From CALROG01 sp943369755 (lineage in GTDB: Bacteria; Pseudomonadota; Gammaproteobacteria; Burkholderiales; Burkholderiaceae_C), in assembly GCA_943369755.1 (NCBI GenBank), contig CALROG020000006.1, positions 1 through 64,000 on the forward strand: DNA of 64,000 nt, read 5' to 3'. Made by a program: the position numbers and the translations under genes. Position 1 is the stretch's first letter. Every line of letters begins with the position of its first letter. The notes under the pieces are model-generated. The model was not told the DNA's origin, did no database searches, and was given only the letters and a program-made list of their open reading frames with translations. Of this stretch, positions 17,766 through 25,787 are shown one piece after another.

Positions 17766-18369
17766 GCAAGCCGCCGTAGTTGTCTTCGCGAATGATGCGG
17801 GGCGTGATTTCGCGCGGCTCGATCGTCACGGGCTGGTAGATCACCCGCTTTTGCTCGGCGTCGTATCGCATCTCGACATGGCCCGAAGTGGGGAAGTCTT
17901 TGCGGAACGGGTGGCCGATAAAACCGTAGTCAGTCAGCAGGCGGCGCAGGTCTTCGTGGCCTTCAAAAACGATGCCAAACAAGTCAAATGCCTCACGCTC
18001 AAACCAGTTGGCTGCGCCCCAGACGCCGTTGACCGACTGCACCACCGGCAAGGCGTCATCCGGGGCGAACACCTTGACGCGCACACGCTGGTTCAGACTG
18101 ACCGACAACAAATGCAACACCACGCAGTAGCGCTGGCCTTCCCAGCCGCCTTCGCGGTAGTCTGAATAGTCCACACCGCACAGGTCGATCAGTTGTTCGA
18201 ACTTGCAGCCCGGCGCGTCGCGCAGGGTTTGCGCCAGTTCGAGATAGTCCGCAGGCGCAACGGCCACGGTGACTTCGCCGAGGCGCACGGTGACGCTGCG
18301 GGCCTTGTCGCCCAGCGTGGCGGCAATGGTGTCCTTGAGCGCTTCAGGGTTGACGGCAAAAACGGTCAT
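17758..18369 (-). CDS. nuoC: NADH-quinone oxidoreductase subunit C
   Basis: The 203-residue 30-kDa-type subunit has LCGVDYSDYREGGWEGQRYC and EREAFDLFGIVFEGHEDLRR, followed by LTDYGFIGHPFRKDFP, the family signature. It begins 9 bp after nuoB. Confidence 0.97.
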   Translation of the reverse strand: MTVFAVNPEALKDTIAATLGDKARSVTVRLGEVTVAVAPADYLELAQTLRDAPGCKFEQLIDLCGVDYSDYREGGWEGQRYCVVLHLLSVSLNQRVRVKVFAPDDALPVVQSVNGVWGAANWFEREAFDLFGIVFEGHEDLRRLLTDYGFIGHPFRKDFPTSGHVEMRYDAEQKRVIYQPVTIEPREITPRIIREDNYGGLHG

Positions 18370-18378
18370 TGGTTTCCC

Positions 18379-18864
18379 TCAGGCGCGCGCAATGGTCTGC
18401 GTGCGGCGAATCTTCTGCTGCAGCTGGATGATGCCGTAGAGCAGCGCTTCGGCGGTGGGCGGGCAGCCCGGTACGTACACGTCAACCGGCACGATGCGGT
18501 CGCAGCCGCGCACCACCGAATAGCTGTAGTGGTAGTAGCCACCGCCATTGGCGCAGGAGCCCATCGACAGCACCCAGCGCGGCTCGGGCATTTGGTCGTA
18601 GACCTTGCGCAGTGCGGGGGCCATCTTGTTGCACAGCGTGCCGGCCACGATCATCAGGTCCGACTGGCGCGGGCTGGGGCGAAACAGCATGCCGAAGCGG
18701 TCGATGTCATAGCGCGCCGCGCCGGCGTGCATCATCTCCACCGCACAGCAGGCCAGGCCAAACGTCATGGGCCAGAGCGAGCCGGTCTTGGCCCAGTTGA
18801 TGACGGAGTCCACCGTGGTGGTTACTACGCCTTCCTTGAGGATGCCTTCGATTGACATGGCCAT
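18379..18864 (-). CDS. nuoB: NADH-quinone oxidoreductase subunit B (cluster N2)
   Basis: The protein has 161 residues, or 159 if the second Met (MSIEGILKEG) is used. It ligates the terminal cluster N2 next to the quinone: GLACCAVEMM, GTLCNKM, GSCANGG and PGCPPTAEALLYG supply the Cys ligands. It starts 9 bp after nuoA. Confidence 0.97.
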   Translation of the reverse strand: MAMSIEGILKEGVVTTTVDSVINWAKTGSLWPMTFGLACCAVEMMHAGAARYDIDRFGMLFRPSPRQSDLMIVAGTLCNKMAPALRKVYDQMPEPRWVLSMGSCANGGGYYHYSYSVVRGCDRIVPVDVYVPGCPPTAEALLYGIIQLQQKIRRTQTIARA

Positions 18865-18873
18865 GTGTCCTTG

Positions 18874-19233
18874 TTATTCCCAGTCCAGGGCGCCTTTTTT
18901 CCACTCGTAGATAAAACCCACGACGAGGATGCCCAGGAAAACCATCATGGCCCAGAAACCGGTGGGACCGATCTCCTTGAGCGCCACGGCCCAGGGAAAC
19001 AGGAAGGCGATTTCGAGGTCGAACAGGATGAACAGGATGGCGACGAGGTAGTAGCGCACGTCGAACTTCATGCGTGCGTCTTCAAAGGCCTCAAAGCCGC
19101 ATTCGTAGGGGGAATTCTTTTCCGCGTCAGGGCGATTGGGCCCGAGAATCCAGCCCAGCACCTGGGGCACGACGCCGACGCCGACGCCGACCAGGATGAA
19201 CAAGAAGACGGGTAGGTACTGATCGAGGTTCAT
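18874..19233 (-). CDS. nuoA: NADH-quinone oxidoreductase subunit A
   Basis: The 119-residue, three-helix membrane subunit has the conserved loop YECGFEAFEDARMKFDVRYY, which lies near the quinone entry, and FDLEIAFLFPWA in the second helix. It is the first nuo gene. The tRNA-Leu gene lies 57 bp upstream on the same strand with no terminator between, so transcripts from secG or the tRNA promoter may enter the operon. Confidence 0.97.
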   Translation of the reverse strand: MNLDQYLPVFLFILVGVGVGVVPQVLGWILGPNRPDAEKNSPYECGFEAFEDARMKFDVRYYLVAILFILFDLEIAFLFPWAVALKEIGPTGFWAMMVFLGILVVGFIYEWKKGALDWE

Positions 19234-19290
19234 CGTGAGGTTCTGATCAACGCTTGGGGCCGCCGGATTTCTCCGTCATGCCAGTATGTC

Positions 19291-19375
19291 TGGTGCCGTC
19301 GGCGAGACTCGAACTCGCACAGCTTTCGCCACTACCCCCTCAAGATAGCGTGTCTACCAATTTCACCACGACGGC
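19291..19375 (-). tRNA. tRNA-Leu (anticodon GAG)
   Basis: On the minus strand the gene begins GCCGTCGTGGTGAAATTGG and ends with an encoded CCA (19291-19293). The 7-bp acceptor stem GCCGTCG/CGACGGC pairs fully. The anticodon stem CTATC/GGTAG encloses TTGAGGG, giving anticodon GAG. A long class II variable arm and the T-arm GTTCGAGTC are present. Its place between secG and nuoA is the usual one in Burkholderiales. Confidence 0.95.
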
Positions 19376-19452
19376 AGTCGTCTTTTCGTCTGGATCGCAT
19401 GAGGAATCTGGCGATTTTTGGCTCTCCGGACAGTCTAAGAGTTTACCCTGAA

Positions 19453-19474
19453 TTCAGGGCGATTCCGCCCTGAA
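19453..19474 (-). other. Hairpin between secG and tRNA-Leu
   Basis: TTCAGGGC-GATTCC-GCCCTGAA is an 8-bp perfect stem with a 6-nt loop, 20 bp after the secG stop. There is no T-tract after it on the minus strand, so it may be a processing or stability hairpin rather than a terminator. Confidence 0.45.
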
Positions 19475-19493
19475 CGCAGGCATTGCTAGCGGT

Positions 19494-19922
19494 TTACTTG
19501 GTCGGAATCTGGCCAGCCCCGGACGCCGCAGGCGCGGGCACCGCTGCCGCTGGCGCAGCGCTGGTTGCCGGGGGGGCTACAGGCGCGGAGTTGCCGGGAA
19601 TCTGCGCCGCGCCAGAGGCCGGCACGACTGGGGCCGGTGCGGTGATAGCCGCGCCCTCCAGCACACTGCCCGAGCTGGTTGGGCGCAGGTTGCCGAAATA
19701 GGCCAACAGCAAGGTACAGGCAAAGAACACAGCGGCAAGCACACCAGTGCTGCGCGACATGAAATTGGCGCTGCCGCTGGCACCGAAAAGACTGCCCGAG
19801 CCGCCACTGCCGAAGGCCGCGCCCATGTCGGCACCCTTGCCGTGCTGGATCAGGATCAGGCCAATCATGACCAGCGCCGTAAGCATCTGCACGGCAAGGA
19901 TGATGGTGAGGAAAACGTTCAT
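19494..19922 (-). CDS. secG: Preprotein translocase subunit SecG
   Basis: The 142-residue inner-membrane protein associates with SecYE. The first 75 residues are typical: two membrane helices around GLILIQHGKGADMGAAFGSG and SLFGASGSANFMSRSTG. After about residue 85 it carries a long Ala/Pro/Gly-rich low-complexity tail ending SGAGQIPTK, longer than in E. coli SecG (110 residues). It follows tpiA by 26 bp. Confidence 0.95.
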   Translation of the reverse strand: MNVFLTIILAVQMLTALVMIGLILIQHGKGADMGAAFGSGGSGSLFGASGSANFMSRSTGVLAAVFFACTLLLAYFGNLRPTSSGSVLEGAAITAPAPVVPASGAAQIPGNSAPVAPPATSAAPAAAVPAPAASGAGQIPTK

Positions 19923-19948
19923 TCAATTACTCCTAATTTCATAGCAGC

Positions 19949-20707
19949 TCACGCAGCAAGGGCGCGGGCTGCAGCAATAATCGTCAAGAAGTCGGTAGCT
20001 TTCAGCGAGGCTCCGCCAATCAAACCGCCGTCAATGTCAGGCTGGGCCAGCAGCTGCGCCGCGTTGGCGGCATTCATGCTGCCGCCATACAAAATCTGCA
20101 CCCGGCCGGACTGCGGCGACGCCGCCTTGAGCTGGGCCCGCAATACCGCATGCACCGCCTGGGCCTGCTCGGGGGAGGCGGTCTTGCCGGTGCCTATGGC
20201 CCACACCGGCTCGTAGGCCACCACCACTTCACTGATGCAGTGACCGTTGACGTGAATCACGGCGGCCAGTTGGCGCTTGACAACTTCTTCGGTTTGCCCG
20301 GCTTCACGCTGAGTCAGGGTTTCGCCGACGCAGACGATGGGCGTAACGCCCTGCGCCAGCGCCGCCTTGGCTTTGTCGGCCACCATGGCATCGGTCTCGC
20401 CGTGGTACTGGCGGCGCTCGGAATGACCGACGATGGCATAGCGCACGCCGAATTCACGCAGCATGGCGGCTGACATCTCGCCGGTGTAGGCCCCCGCCTC
20501 ATGGGCCGAGACGTCCTGGGCACCGAGTTCGAGCGCCGAGCCCGCGCGCAGCGCCTGCACCTGGGCCAGATAAGGCGCGGGCACACACACCGCCACAGTG
20601 CAGTCGGAACCGGACAGGCCCGCCATGACGGCGCGCACGAGCGTGTCGTTGGCCGCAATACTGCCGTTCATCTTCCAGTTGCCAGCGATCAGTTTCTTCT
20701 TGTGCAT
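19949..20707 (-). CDS. tpiA: Triosephosphate isomerase
   Basis: This 252-residue cytoplasmic enzyme interconverts dihydroxyacetone phosphate and glyceraldehyde 3-phosphate. Catalytic segments are AGNWKMNG (Lys near residue 11), VGHSERRQ (His) and AYEPVWAIGTGKTA (Glu). The phosphate-binding YGGSMNAANA and GLIGGASL close the sequence. It starts 4 bp after the quinone oxidoreductase gene. Confidence 0.97.
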   Translation of the reverse strand: MHKKKLIAGNWKMNGSIAANDTLVRAVMAGLSGSDCTVAVCVPAPYLAQVQALRAGSALELGAQDVSAHEAGAYTGEMSAAMLREFGVRYAIVGHSERRQYHGETDAMVADKAKAALAQGVTPIVCVGETLTQREAGQTEEVVKRQLAAVIHVNGHCISEVVVAYEPVWAIGTGKTASPEQAQAVHAVLRAQLKAASPQSGRVQILYGGSMNAANAAQLLAQPDIDGGLIGGASLKATDFLTIIAAARALAA

Positions 20708-20711
20708 GGAT

Positions 20712-21698
20712 TCACCAGGTGAGAACGATTTTGCCGATGTGTTGGTTGGACTCCATCAGCGTGTGCGCCGCTGCCGCATCAGCCGCCACGAAGGTGCTGT
20801 GAATCACCGGCTGAATCGCACCGCTTTCAATCAGCGGCCAAACGTTCTTGCGCAGCGCCTGTGCAATCGCAGCCTTGAAGGCGACTGGCCGCGGGCGCAG
20901 CGTGGAGCCTGTAACGACAAGGCGCTTGCGCAGCACCAGCCCGGCATTGATTTCGCTCTTGATGCCGCCTTGCACTGCAATGATCACCAGTCGGCCGTCT
21001 TCAGCCAGGCAATCGATTTCACGCGCCACGTAAGCACCGGCCACCATGTCCAGGATGACATTGACGCCGACACCACCCGTCAGGCGCTTGGCTTCTTCGG
21101 CAAAGTCCTGGGTCTTGTAATTGATGGCGTAGTCGGCACCCAGCGCGAGACAGGCCTCGCATTTGTCGTCGCTGCCCGCCGTCACCATCACGGTCGCGCC
21201 CAGTGCCTTGGCCATCTGAATGGCGGTGACACCAATGCCGCTTGAACCGCCCTGAATCAGCAGTGTCTCACCGGCCTGCAAACGGGCTCGATCAAATACA
21301 TTGCTCCACACGGTAAAGAAGGTCTCGGGCAACGAGGCCGCTTGCACGTCGCTCAAGCCCGCTGGCACTGGCAGGCATTGGCCTACCGGTGCTACGCAAA
21401 GCTCTGCATAGCCGCCCCCCGCCACCAGGGCGCAGACGCGATCCCCCAGCTTGAAGCCCGCCGCGGCCATGGCGGCGGCGTCGCCAGCGTCAATCACGCC
21501 AGCCACCTCCAGCCCCGGAATATCCGAGGCCCCCGGCGGCACCGGGTAGTTGCCGGTGCGCTGCAGCACGTCGGGGCGGTTCACGCCGCTGGCGCTGACC
21601 CGAATCAACACCTCACCGGCACCCGGCACAGGCGCGGGCCGCTGCGCCAGACGCAGAACCTCTGGCGAACCGAAACTGCTGATTTCAACGGCTTTCAT
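20712..21698 (-). CDS. NAD(P)H quinone oxidoreductase, PIG3/zinc-less MDR family
   Basis: The protein has 328 residues and starts MKAVEISSFGSPEVLRL. It is a medium-chain dehydrogenase/reductase with a GroES-like N-terminal half and a Rossmann half; the cofactor motif is GGSSGIGVTAIQMAKALG. NRPDVLQRTGNYPVPPGAS matches PIG3-type quinone oxidoreductases. The usual zinc-binding Cys cluster is absent. The conservative call is NADPH-dependent quinone or enone reductase; the physiological substrate is unknown. Confidence 0.9.
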   Translation of the reverse strand: MKAVEISSFGSPEVLRLAQRPAPVPGAGEVLIRVSASGVNRPDVLQRTGNYPVPPGASDIPGLEVAGVIDAGDAAAMAAAGFKLGDRVCALVAGGGYAELCVAPVGQCLPVPAGLSDVQAASLPETFFTVWSNVFDRARLQAGETLLIQGGSSGIGVTAIQMAKALGATVMVTAGSDDKCEACLALGADYAINYKTQDFAEEAKRLTGGVGVNVILDMVAGAYVAREIDCLAEDGRLVIIAVQGGIKSEINAGLVLRKRLVVTGSTLRPRPVAFKAAIAQALRKNVWPLIESGAIQPVIHSTFVAADAAAAHTLMESNQHIGKIVLTW

Positions 21699-21704
21699 GG
21701 TAAT

Positions 21705-21762
21705 TTCAGGCTCTAGCCCGCGTACTGCTTGCGTGAGCCGCTATCAAAAAGATAGCGGTCAC
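21705..21762 (-). repeat. Interspersed palindromic repeat, family A, copy 2 (intergenic)
   Basis: The 60-bp space between pnp and the quinone oxidoreductase is almost all repeat: GGCTCTAGCCCGCGTACTGC, then GAGCCGCTATCAAAAAGATAGC. The last part also forms a CTATC/GATAG hairpin. It shares the GCCCGCGTA...GCCGCTATCAAA core with copy 1. Confidence 0.75.
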
Positions 21763-23912
21763 TCCTGCGGCGCGGCCGGTGCCTGGAACTGCGGCTGCGG
21801 CTCGCGCGGCGGCATCGCCGGACGGTCCAGCAGCGCCTTCATGGACAGCTTGACGCGGCCCTTTTCGTCGGTCTCAAGCACCTTCACGCGCACGATCTGG
21901 CCTTCGCTCAGGTAGTCGGTCACCTTCTCCACGCGCTCATGGGCGATCTGGCTGATATGCAGCAGGCCGTCTTTGCCAGGCAGCAGGTTGACCAGTGCGC
22001 CGAAGTCCAGGATCTTGGTGATCGGGCCTTCATATACCTTGCCGATTTCCACTTCCGCGGTGATCTGCTCGATGCGCTGCTTGGCCACGTCGGCCTTGGC
22101 GGCGTCGGTCGCGGCGATGGTAATGGTGCCGTCTTCCTCGATGTTGATCTGGCAGCCGGTCTCTTCGGTCAGCGCGCGGATCACCGCACCGCCCTTGCCG
22201 ATCACGTCACGGATCTTCTCGGGGTTGATCTTCATGGTGTACAGCTTGGGGGCAAAGCTGCTGACCTCGGTCTTGGCCTCGCCCATGGCCTCTTGCATCT
22301 TGCCCAGAATGTGCATCCGCGCTTCCTTGGCCTGGGCCAGTGCAACCTGCATGATTTCCTTGGTGATGCCCTGGATCTTGATGTCCATTTGCAGCGCGCT
22401 GATACCGTTGGTGGTGCCAGCGACCTTGAAGTCCATGTCGCCCAGATGATCTTCGTCACCCAGGATGTCGGTCAGCACCGCGAAGCGGTTGCCATCCTTG
22501 ATCAGGCCCATGGCAATGCCAGCCACATGGGCCTTCATCGGCACGCCGGCGTCCATCATGCTCAGGCAGCCGCCGCAGACCGAAGCCATCGACGACGAGC
22601 CGTTGGACTCGGTGATTTCAGACACCACACGGATGGTGTACGGGAACTCTTCCTTGCTTGGCAGCGCGGCGACCAGTGCGCGCTTGGCCAGACGGCCGTG
22701 GCCGACTTCGCGGCGCTTGGTGCTGCCCATGCGGCCGACTTCGCCGGTCGCAAAGGGAGGCATGTTGTAGTGGAACATGAAGCGGTCTTCGTACTCGCCC
22801 ATCAGCGCGTCGATGCGCTGAGCATCACGCTCTGTGCCCAGGGTGGTGATCACCAGCGCCTGGGTTTCGCCACGGGTGAACAGGGCCGAGCCGTGGGTCC
22901 GCGGCAACACGCCGTTGCGGATTTCGATGGGCCGCACGGTGCGGGTGTCGCGCCCGTCAATGCGCGGCTCGCCTTGCAGAATCTGGCTGCGCACAATCTT
23001 GGCTTCGATCTCGAACAGCAGTTCATTCACCTTGCCGGCGTCAAACGCCTCGCCGCTGTCCTTCAGCGCGGTCATCACGGAAGCGGTGGCTTCGCGCAAG
23101 GCCTGGGTACGGGTCTGCTTGCTGCGAATCTGGTAGGCCGCGCGCAGCTTTTCTTCCGCCAGGCCGTTGACCTTGGCAATGAAGGCTTCGTCCTTGGCCG
23201 GCGGCTGCCAATCCCACACCGGCTTGCCGGCGTCGCGCACCAGCTCGTGGATTGCGTTAATGGCAATCTTGCTCTGGTCATGGCCGTAGACCACCGCACC
23301 CAGCATGATTTCTTCGGACAGTTGCTGGGCTTCGGACTCAACCATCAGCACGGCGGCTTCAGTACCGGCAACCACCAGGTCCAGCAGCGAGTCTTTGCGC
23401 TGGGTCTGGCCCGGGTTCAGGACGTATTCGCCATTGATGTAGCCCACGCGTGCAGCACCAATCGGGCCGGCAAACGGGATGCCGGAGATCGCCAGCGCGG
23501 CGCTGGAGCCAATCATGGCGGCGATGTCGGGGTCAACTTCGGGGTTCAGCGACACGGTGTGAATCACCACATGCACTTCATTGAGGAAGCCTTCCGGGAA
23601 CAGCGGACGGATCGGGCGGTCGATCAGGCGGCTGGTCAGGGTTTCGAGCTCACTGGGTTTGGCTTCACGCTTGAAGAAGCTGCCCGGGATTTTGCCGGCG
23701 GCATAGGTCTTCTCGATGTAATCCACGGTCAGGGGGAAGAAGTCCTGGCCGGGCTTGGCCGACTTGGACGCCACCACGGTGGCCAGCACCACGGTGCCTT
23801 CGATGTCCACAACCACCGCGCCGGACGCCTGGCGTGCGATTTCGCCGGTTTCCAGGGTGACCTTGTGCTGACCCCATTGGAAGGTCTTGGTAACTTTATT
23901 GAAAATGCTCAT
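21759..23912 (-). CDS. pnp: Polyribonucleotide nucleotidyltransferase (PNPase)
   Basis: The 717-residue protein catalyses phosphorolytic 3'-to-5' RNA decay as part of the degradosome. Two RNase PH-like domains are present (GTERDAQRIDALMGEYEDRF; later SSSMASVCGGCLSMMDAG), then a KH domain (IRDVIGKGGAVIRALTEETG) and a C-terminal S1 domain (GALVNLLPGKDGLLHISQIA). Length is normal. It follows rpsO with a 200-bp leader, as in most proteobacteria. Confidence 0.97.
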   Translation of the reverse strand: MSIFNKVTKTFQWGQHKVTLETGEIARQASGAVVVDIEGTVVLATVVASKSAKPGQDFFPLTVDYIEKTYAAGKIPGSFFKREAKPSELETLTSRLIDRPIRPLFPEGFLNEVHVVIHTVSLNPEVDPDIAAMIGSSAALAISGIPFAGPIGAARVGYINGEYVLNPGQTQRKDSLLDLVVAGTEAAVLMVESEAQQLSEEIMLGAVVYGHDQSKIAINAIHELVRDAGKPVWDWQPPAKDEAFIAKVNGLAEEKLRAAYQIRSKQTRTQALREATASVMTALKDSGEAFDAGKVNELLFEIEAKIVRSQILQGEPRIDGRDTRTVRPIEIRNGVLPRTHGSALFTRGETQALVITTLGTERDAQRIDALMGEYEDRFMFHYNMPPFATGEVGRMGSTKRREVGHGRLAKRALVAALPSKEEFPYTIRVVSEITESNGSSSMASVCGGCLSMMDAGVPMKAHVAGIAMGLIKDGNRFAVLTDILGDEDHLGDMDFKVAGTTNGISALQMDIKIQGITKEIMQVALAQAKEARMHILGKMQEAMGEAKTEVSSFAPKLYTMKINPEKIRDVIGKGGAVIRALTEETGCQINIEEDGTITIAATDAAKADVAKQRIEQITAEVEIGKVYEGPITKILDFGALVNLLPGKDGLLHISQIAHERVEKVTDYLSEGQIVRVKVLETDEKGRVKLSMKALLDRPAMPPREPQPQFQAPAAPQE

Positions 23913-23986
23913 GTTTGTTTCTCCTGTGGTTCAGGCACATCAGGCAGTGCCTTCAAGCCCGGAGGCTGGCGGTCTGAACACGATGC

Positions 23987-24022
23987 CATTCCACAAAACA
24001 TCGCCCGAGGGCTTGTGGAATG
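23987..24022 (-). promoter_or_regulatory. Long hairpin in the pnp leader
   Basis: CATTCCACAA pairs with TTGTGGAATG (10 bp), and inside it GCCC pairs with GGGC. It lies between the rpsO terminator and pnp. In E. coli the pnp leader forms an RNase III-cut hairpin through which PNPase controls its own level; this may be the equivalent, which is an inference from position and shape. Confidence 0.5.
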
Positions 24023-24054
24023 ACACAGCGCGTATCCGTTTTGCCGTCTCCGAA

Positions 24055-24096
24055 GTGAAAAACGCCTGAGCTAGCAGTGAACTAACTCAGGCGCTT
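24055..24096 (-). terminator. Intrinsic terminator after rpsO
   Basis: On the minus strand GCGCCTGAGTTAG, a short loop, then CTAGCTCAGGCG followed by TTTTTC form a strong imperfect stem with a T-run. It starts 17-20 bp after the rpsO stop. Confidence 0.8.
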
Positions 24097-24112
24097 TGTC
24101 ATTCAATGGTGT

Positions 24113-24376
24113 TTATTTGCGCAGGCCCAGCTTGGCGATCAGCGCGGTGTAACGCTCGGCGTCCTTGGTCTTCAGGTAAGACAGCAGGCTCTTGCGACGG
24201 TTCACCATGCGCAACAGGCCGCGGCGGCCATGGTGGTCCTTGGCGTGCGTCTTGAAGTGCGGGGTGAGTTCGTTGATGCGAGCGGTCAGCAGTGCAACCT
24301 GCACTTCGGGGCTGCCCGTGTCGTTCGCGCTGCGCGCGTTGGCCTTTACGACTTCGGCCTTGTTCAAAGCGGTCAT
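24113..24376 (-). CDS. rpsO: 30S ribosomal protein S15
   Basis: The protein has 87 residues, the usual S15 size. It contains NDTGSPEVQVALLTARI and HFKTHAKDHHGRRGLLRMV, the conserved 16S rRNA-binding segments. It binds the central 16S domain early in 30S assembly. A minus-strand -10-like TATAAT lies at 24460-24465, but no clear -35 was found because repeat family B occupies that place. Confidence 0.97.
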   Translation of the reverse strand: MTALNKAEVVKANARSANDTGSPEVQVALLTARINELTPHFKTHAKDHHGRRGLLRMVNRRKSLLSYLKTKDAERYTALIAKLGLRK

Positions 24377-24472
24377 TTCAATTCCTGTAAATGTTTTAAC
24401 TTGCGTTGGGGGCGGGAACTGCGCCCCAACGTGCGCCTTGCGGCATGCAAAGCCTCGGGATTATACAACGCC

Positions 24473-24546
24473 CCCCGACGCGGCCTGTGGCCGCCTCCCC
24501 CCACTGGGGGGCAACGCCTGTGGCCCGGCGGAGCCGGTTCCACGGC
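24473..24546 (+). repeat. GC-rich interspersed repeat, family B, copy 1
   Basis: CCGCCTCCCCCCACTGGGGG followed by GGCCCGGCGGAGCCGGTTCC matches copies at 32863 and 46312. It fills the space between the aminotransferase stop and the rpsO upstream region. The CCCCC/GGGGG arms form a strong hairpin. Confidence 0.7.
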
Positions 24547-24547
24547 G

Positions 24548-25720
24548 TCACTGGCCTTGGGAACTGGCGCTCAACCAGCGGCCCAGGCGCTCTACGCCCT
24601 GCACCAGGCGGGCGGGGTCTTTGGATGCGAAGCACCAGCGCAGCCAGCCTTGCGCTTCGGGGGCGAAGGCGTTGCCTGGGGCCAGGCCCAGGCCAGCTTC
24701 GGCCACCAGCCGCTTGGCAGTGGCCAGTGAATCGGGATGGCCTTCGAGCCGGAAAAAGGCATACATACCGCCGGGTGCCGGCGCCAGCTGTACGCCGGGC
24801 AAGGCTTGCAACAGAGGAACCAGGGTGTCGCGGCAGTCCTTGAGACGGGCCACGACTTGCGGCGTCACCTCATCGGTGCGCTGCAAGGCCACCAGGCCCG
24901 CGCGCTGGGTGAACACGCTCGCGCAAGAGGTGTTGAACTCCACCAGCTTGCCCATATGCGGGGTCATGGCCGGCGGCATCACCAACCAGCCCAAGCGCCA
25001 ACCGGTCATCAGGAAGCTCTTGGAGAAGCTGTGAACCACCACCAGCCGGTCGGCGGGCGCGGCGATGTCCAGAAAACTCGGGGCACAGCCGTTGGCCGTG
25101 TCATCAGCGTAGTAGAGCCGCTCGTAAACCTCGTCGGCAAGAATCCAGGTGCCGGTAGCGCGGCAATGCGCCAGGATGGCCTGCTGCTGGGTCCGCGTCA
25201 GCGTCCAGCCAGTGGGGTTGTTGGGCGCGTTCAGCACCAGCAGCTTGGTGGCCGGCGTCACCGCCGCCAACAGCGCCGGCAAGTCCAGCGCCCAGGCTCC
25301 GCCTTGCGGCTGCAACGAAACCCGCTTGAGCCGCGCTCCCAGAATCACCGGCTGCGCCGTGAGGTTGGGCCAAACCGGCGTCACGGCCACCACCTCGTCA
25401 CCGGCATCCACCAAGGCCTGCATGGCCAGCATGAGCGCATTGACGCCGCCAGACGTCACCGCAATGCGGTCAGCCGCTACGGGCCCGTGCAGCCCGCTCA
25501 TGTAGGCGGCAATCGCCTCGCGCAGCTCGGGCAGGCCCAGGTTATGGGAGTAGAAGGTTTCGCCCTTTTGCAGCGACTCAATCGCCGCCTGGCGAATGAA
25601 GTCGGGCGTTACCTCGTCGCTCTCTCCAAACCAGAACGCCAGCACGTCAGTGCGGCCCATGCCCGCGTTCGCTACTTCACGGATTTTTGATTCTTCAAGG
25701 TTCTGGATGGCGCTTCGCAT
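24548..25720 (-). CDS. PLP-dependent class I/II aminotransferase
   Basis: The protein has 390 residues from MRSAIQNLEESKIREVANAG; a start 18 bp upstream (25738) is possible. Fold type I features are NAPNNPTGWTLTRTQ, ILADEVYERLYY and the PLP-lysine motif HSFSKSFLMTGWRLGW, with a C-terminal APGNAFAPEAQGWLRWCFAS Arg region. It belongs to the aspartate aminotransferase superfamily; the amino donor is not determined. Confidence 0.9.
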   Translation of the reverse strand: MRSAIQNLEESKIREVANAGMGRTDVLAFWFGESDEVTPDFIRQAAIESLQKGETFYSHNLGLPELREAIAAYMSGLHGPVAADRIAVTSGGVNALMLAMQALVDAGDEVVAVTPVWPNLTAQPVILGARLKRVSLQPQGGAWALDLPALLAAVTPATKLLVLNAPNNPTGWTLTRTQQQAILAHCRATGTWILADEVYERLYYADDTANGCAPSFLDIAAPADRLVVVHSFSKSFLMTGWRLGWLVMPPAMTPHMGKLVEFNTSCASVFTQRAGLVALQRTDEVTPQVVARLKDCRDTLVPLLQALPGVQLAPAPGGMYAFFRLEGHPDSLATAKRLVAEAGLGLAPGNAFAPEAQGWLRWCFASKDPARLVQGVERLGRWLSASSQGQ

Positions 25721-25787
25721 ATGGCGATGATGCCTCAAGCCAGTACGGCTTTGTCAGCGCGCAGGGGCCAGGCATGCGCTGCAGCGC

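Noticed and set aside
21939..24023. A 694-residue plus-strand open frame opposite pnp
   Set aside because: It is the exact antisense of the PNPase gene, with a Gly/His/Leu/Val-rich composition and no domain; it arises from GC-rich codon use.
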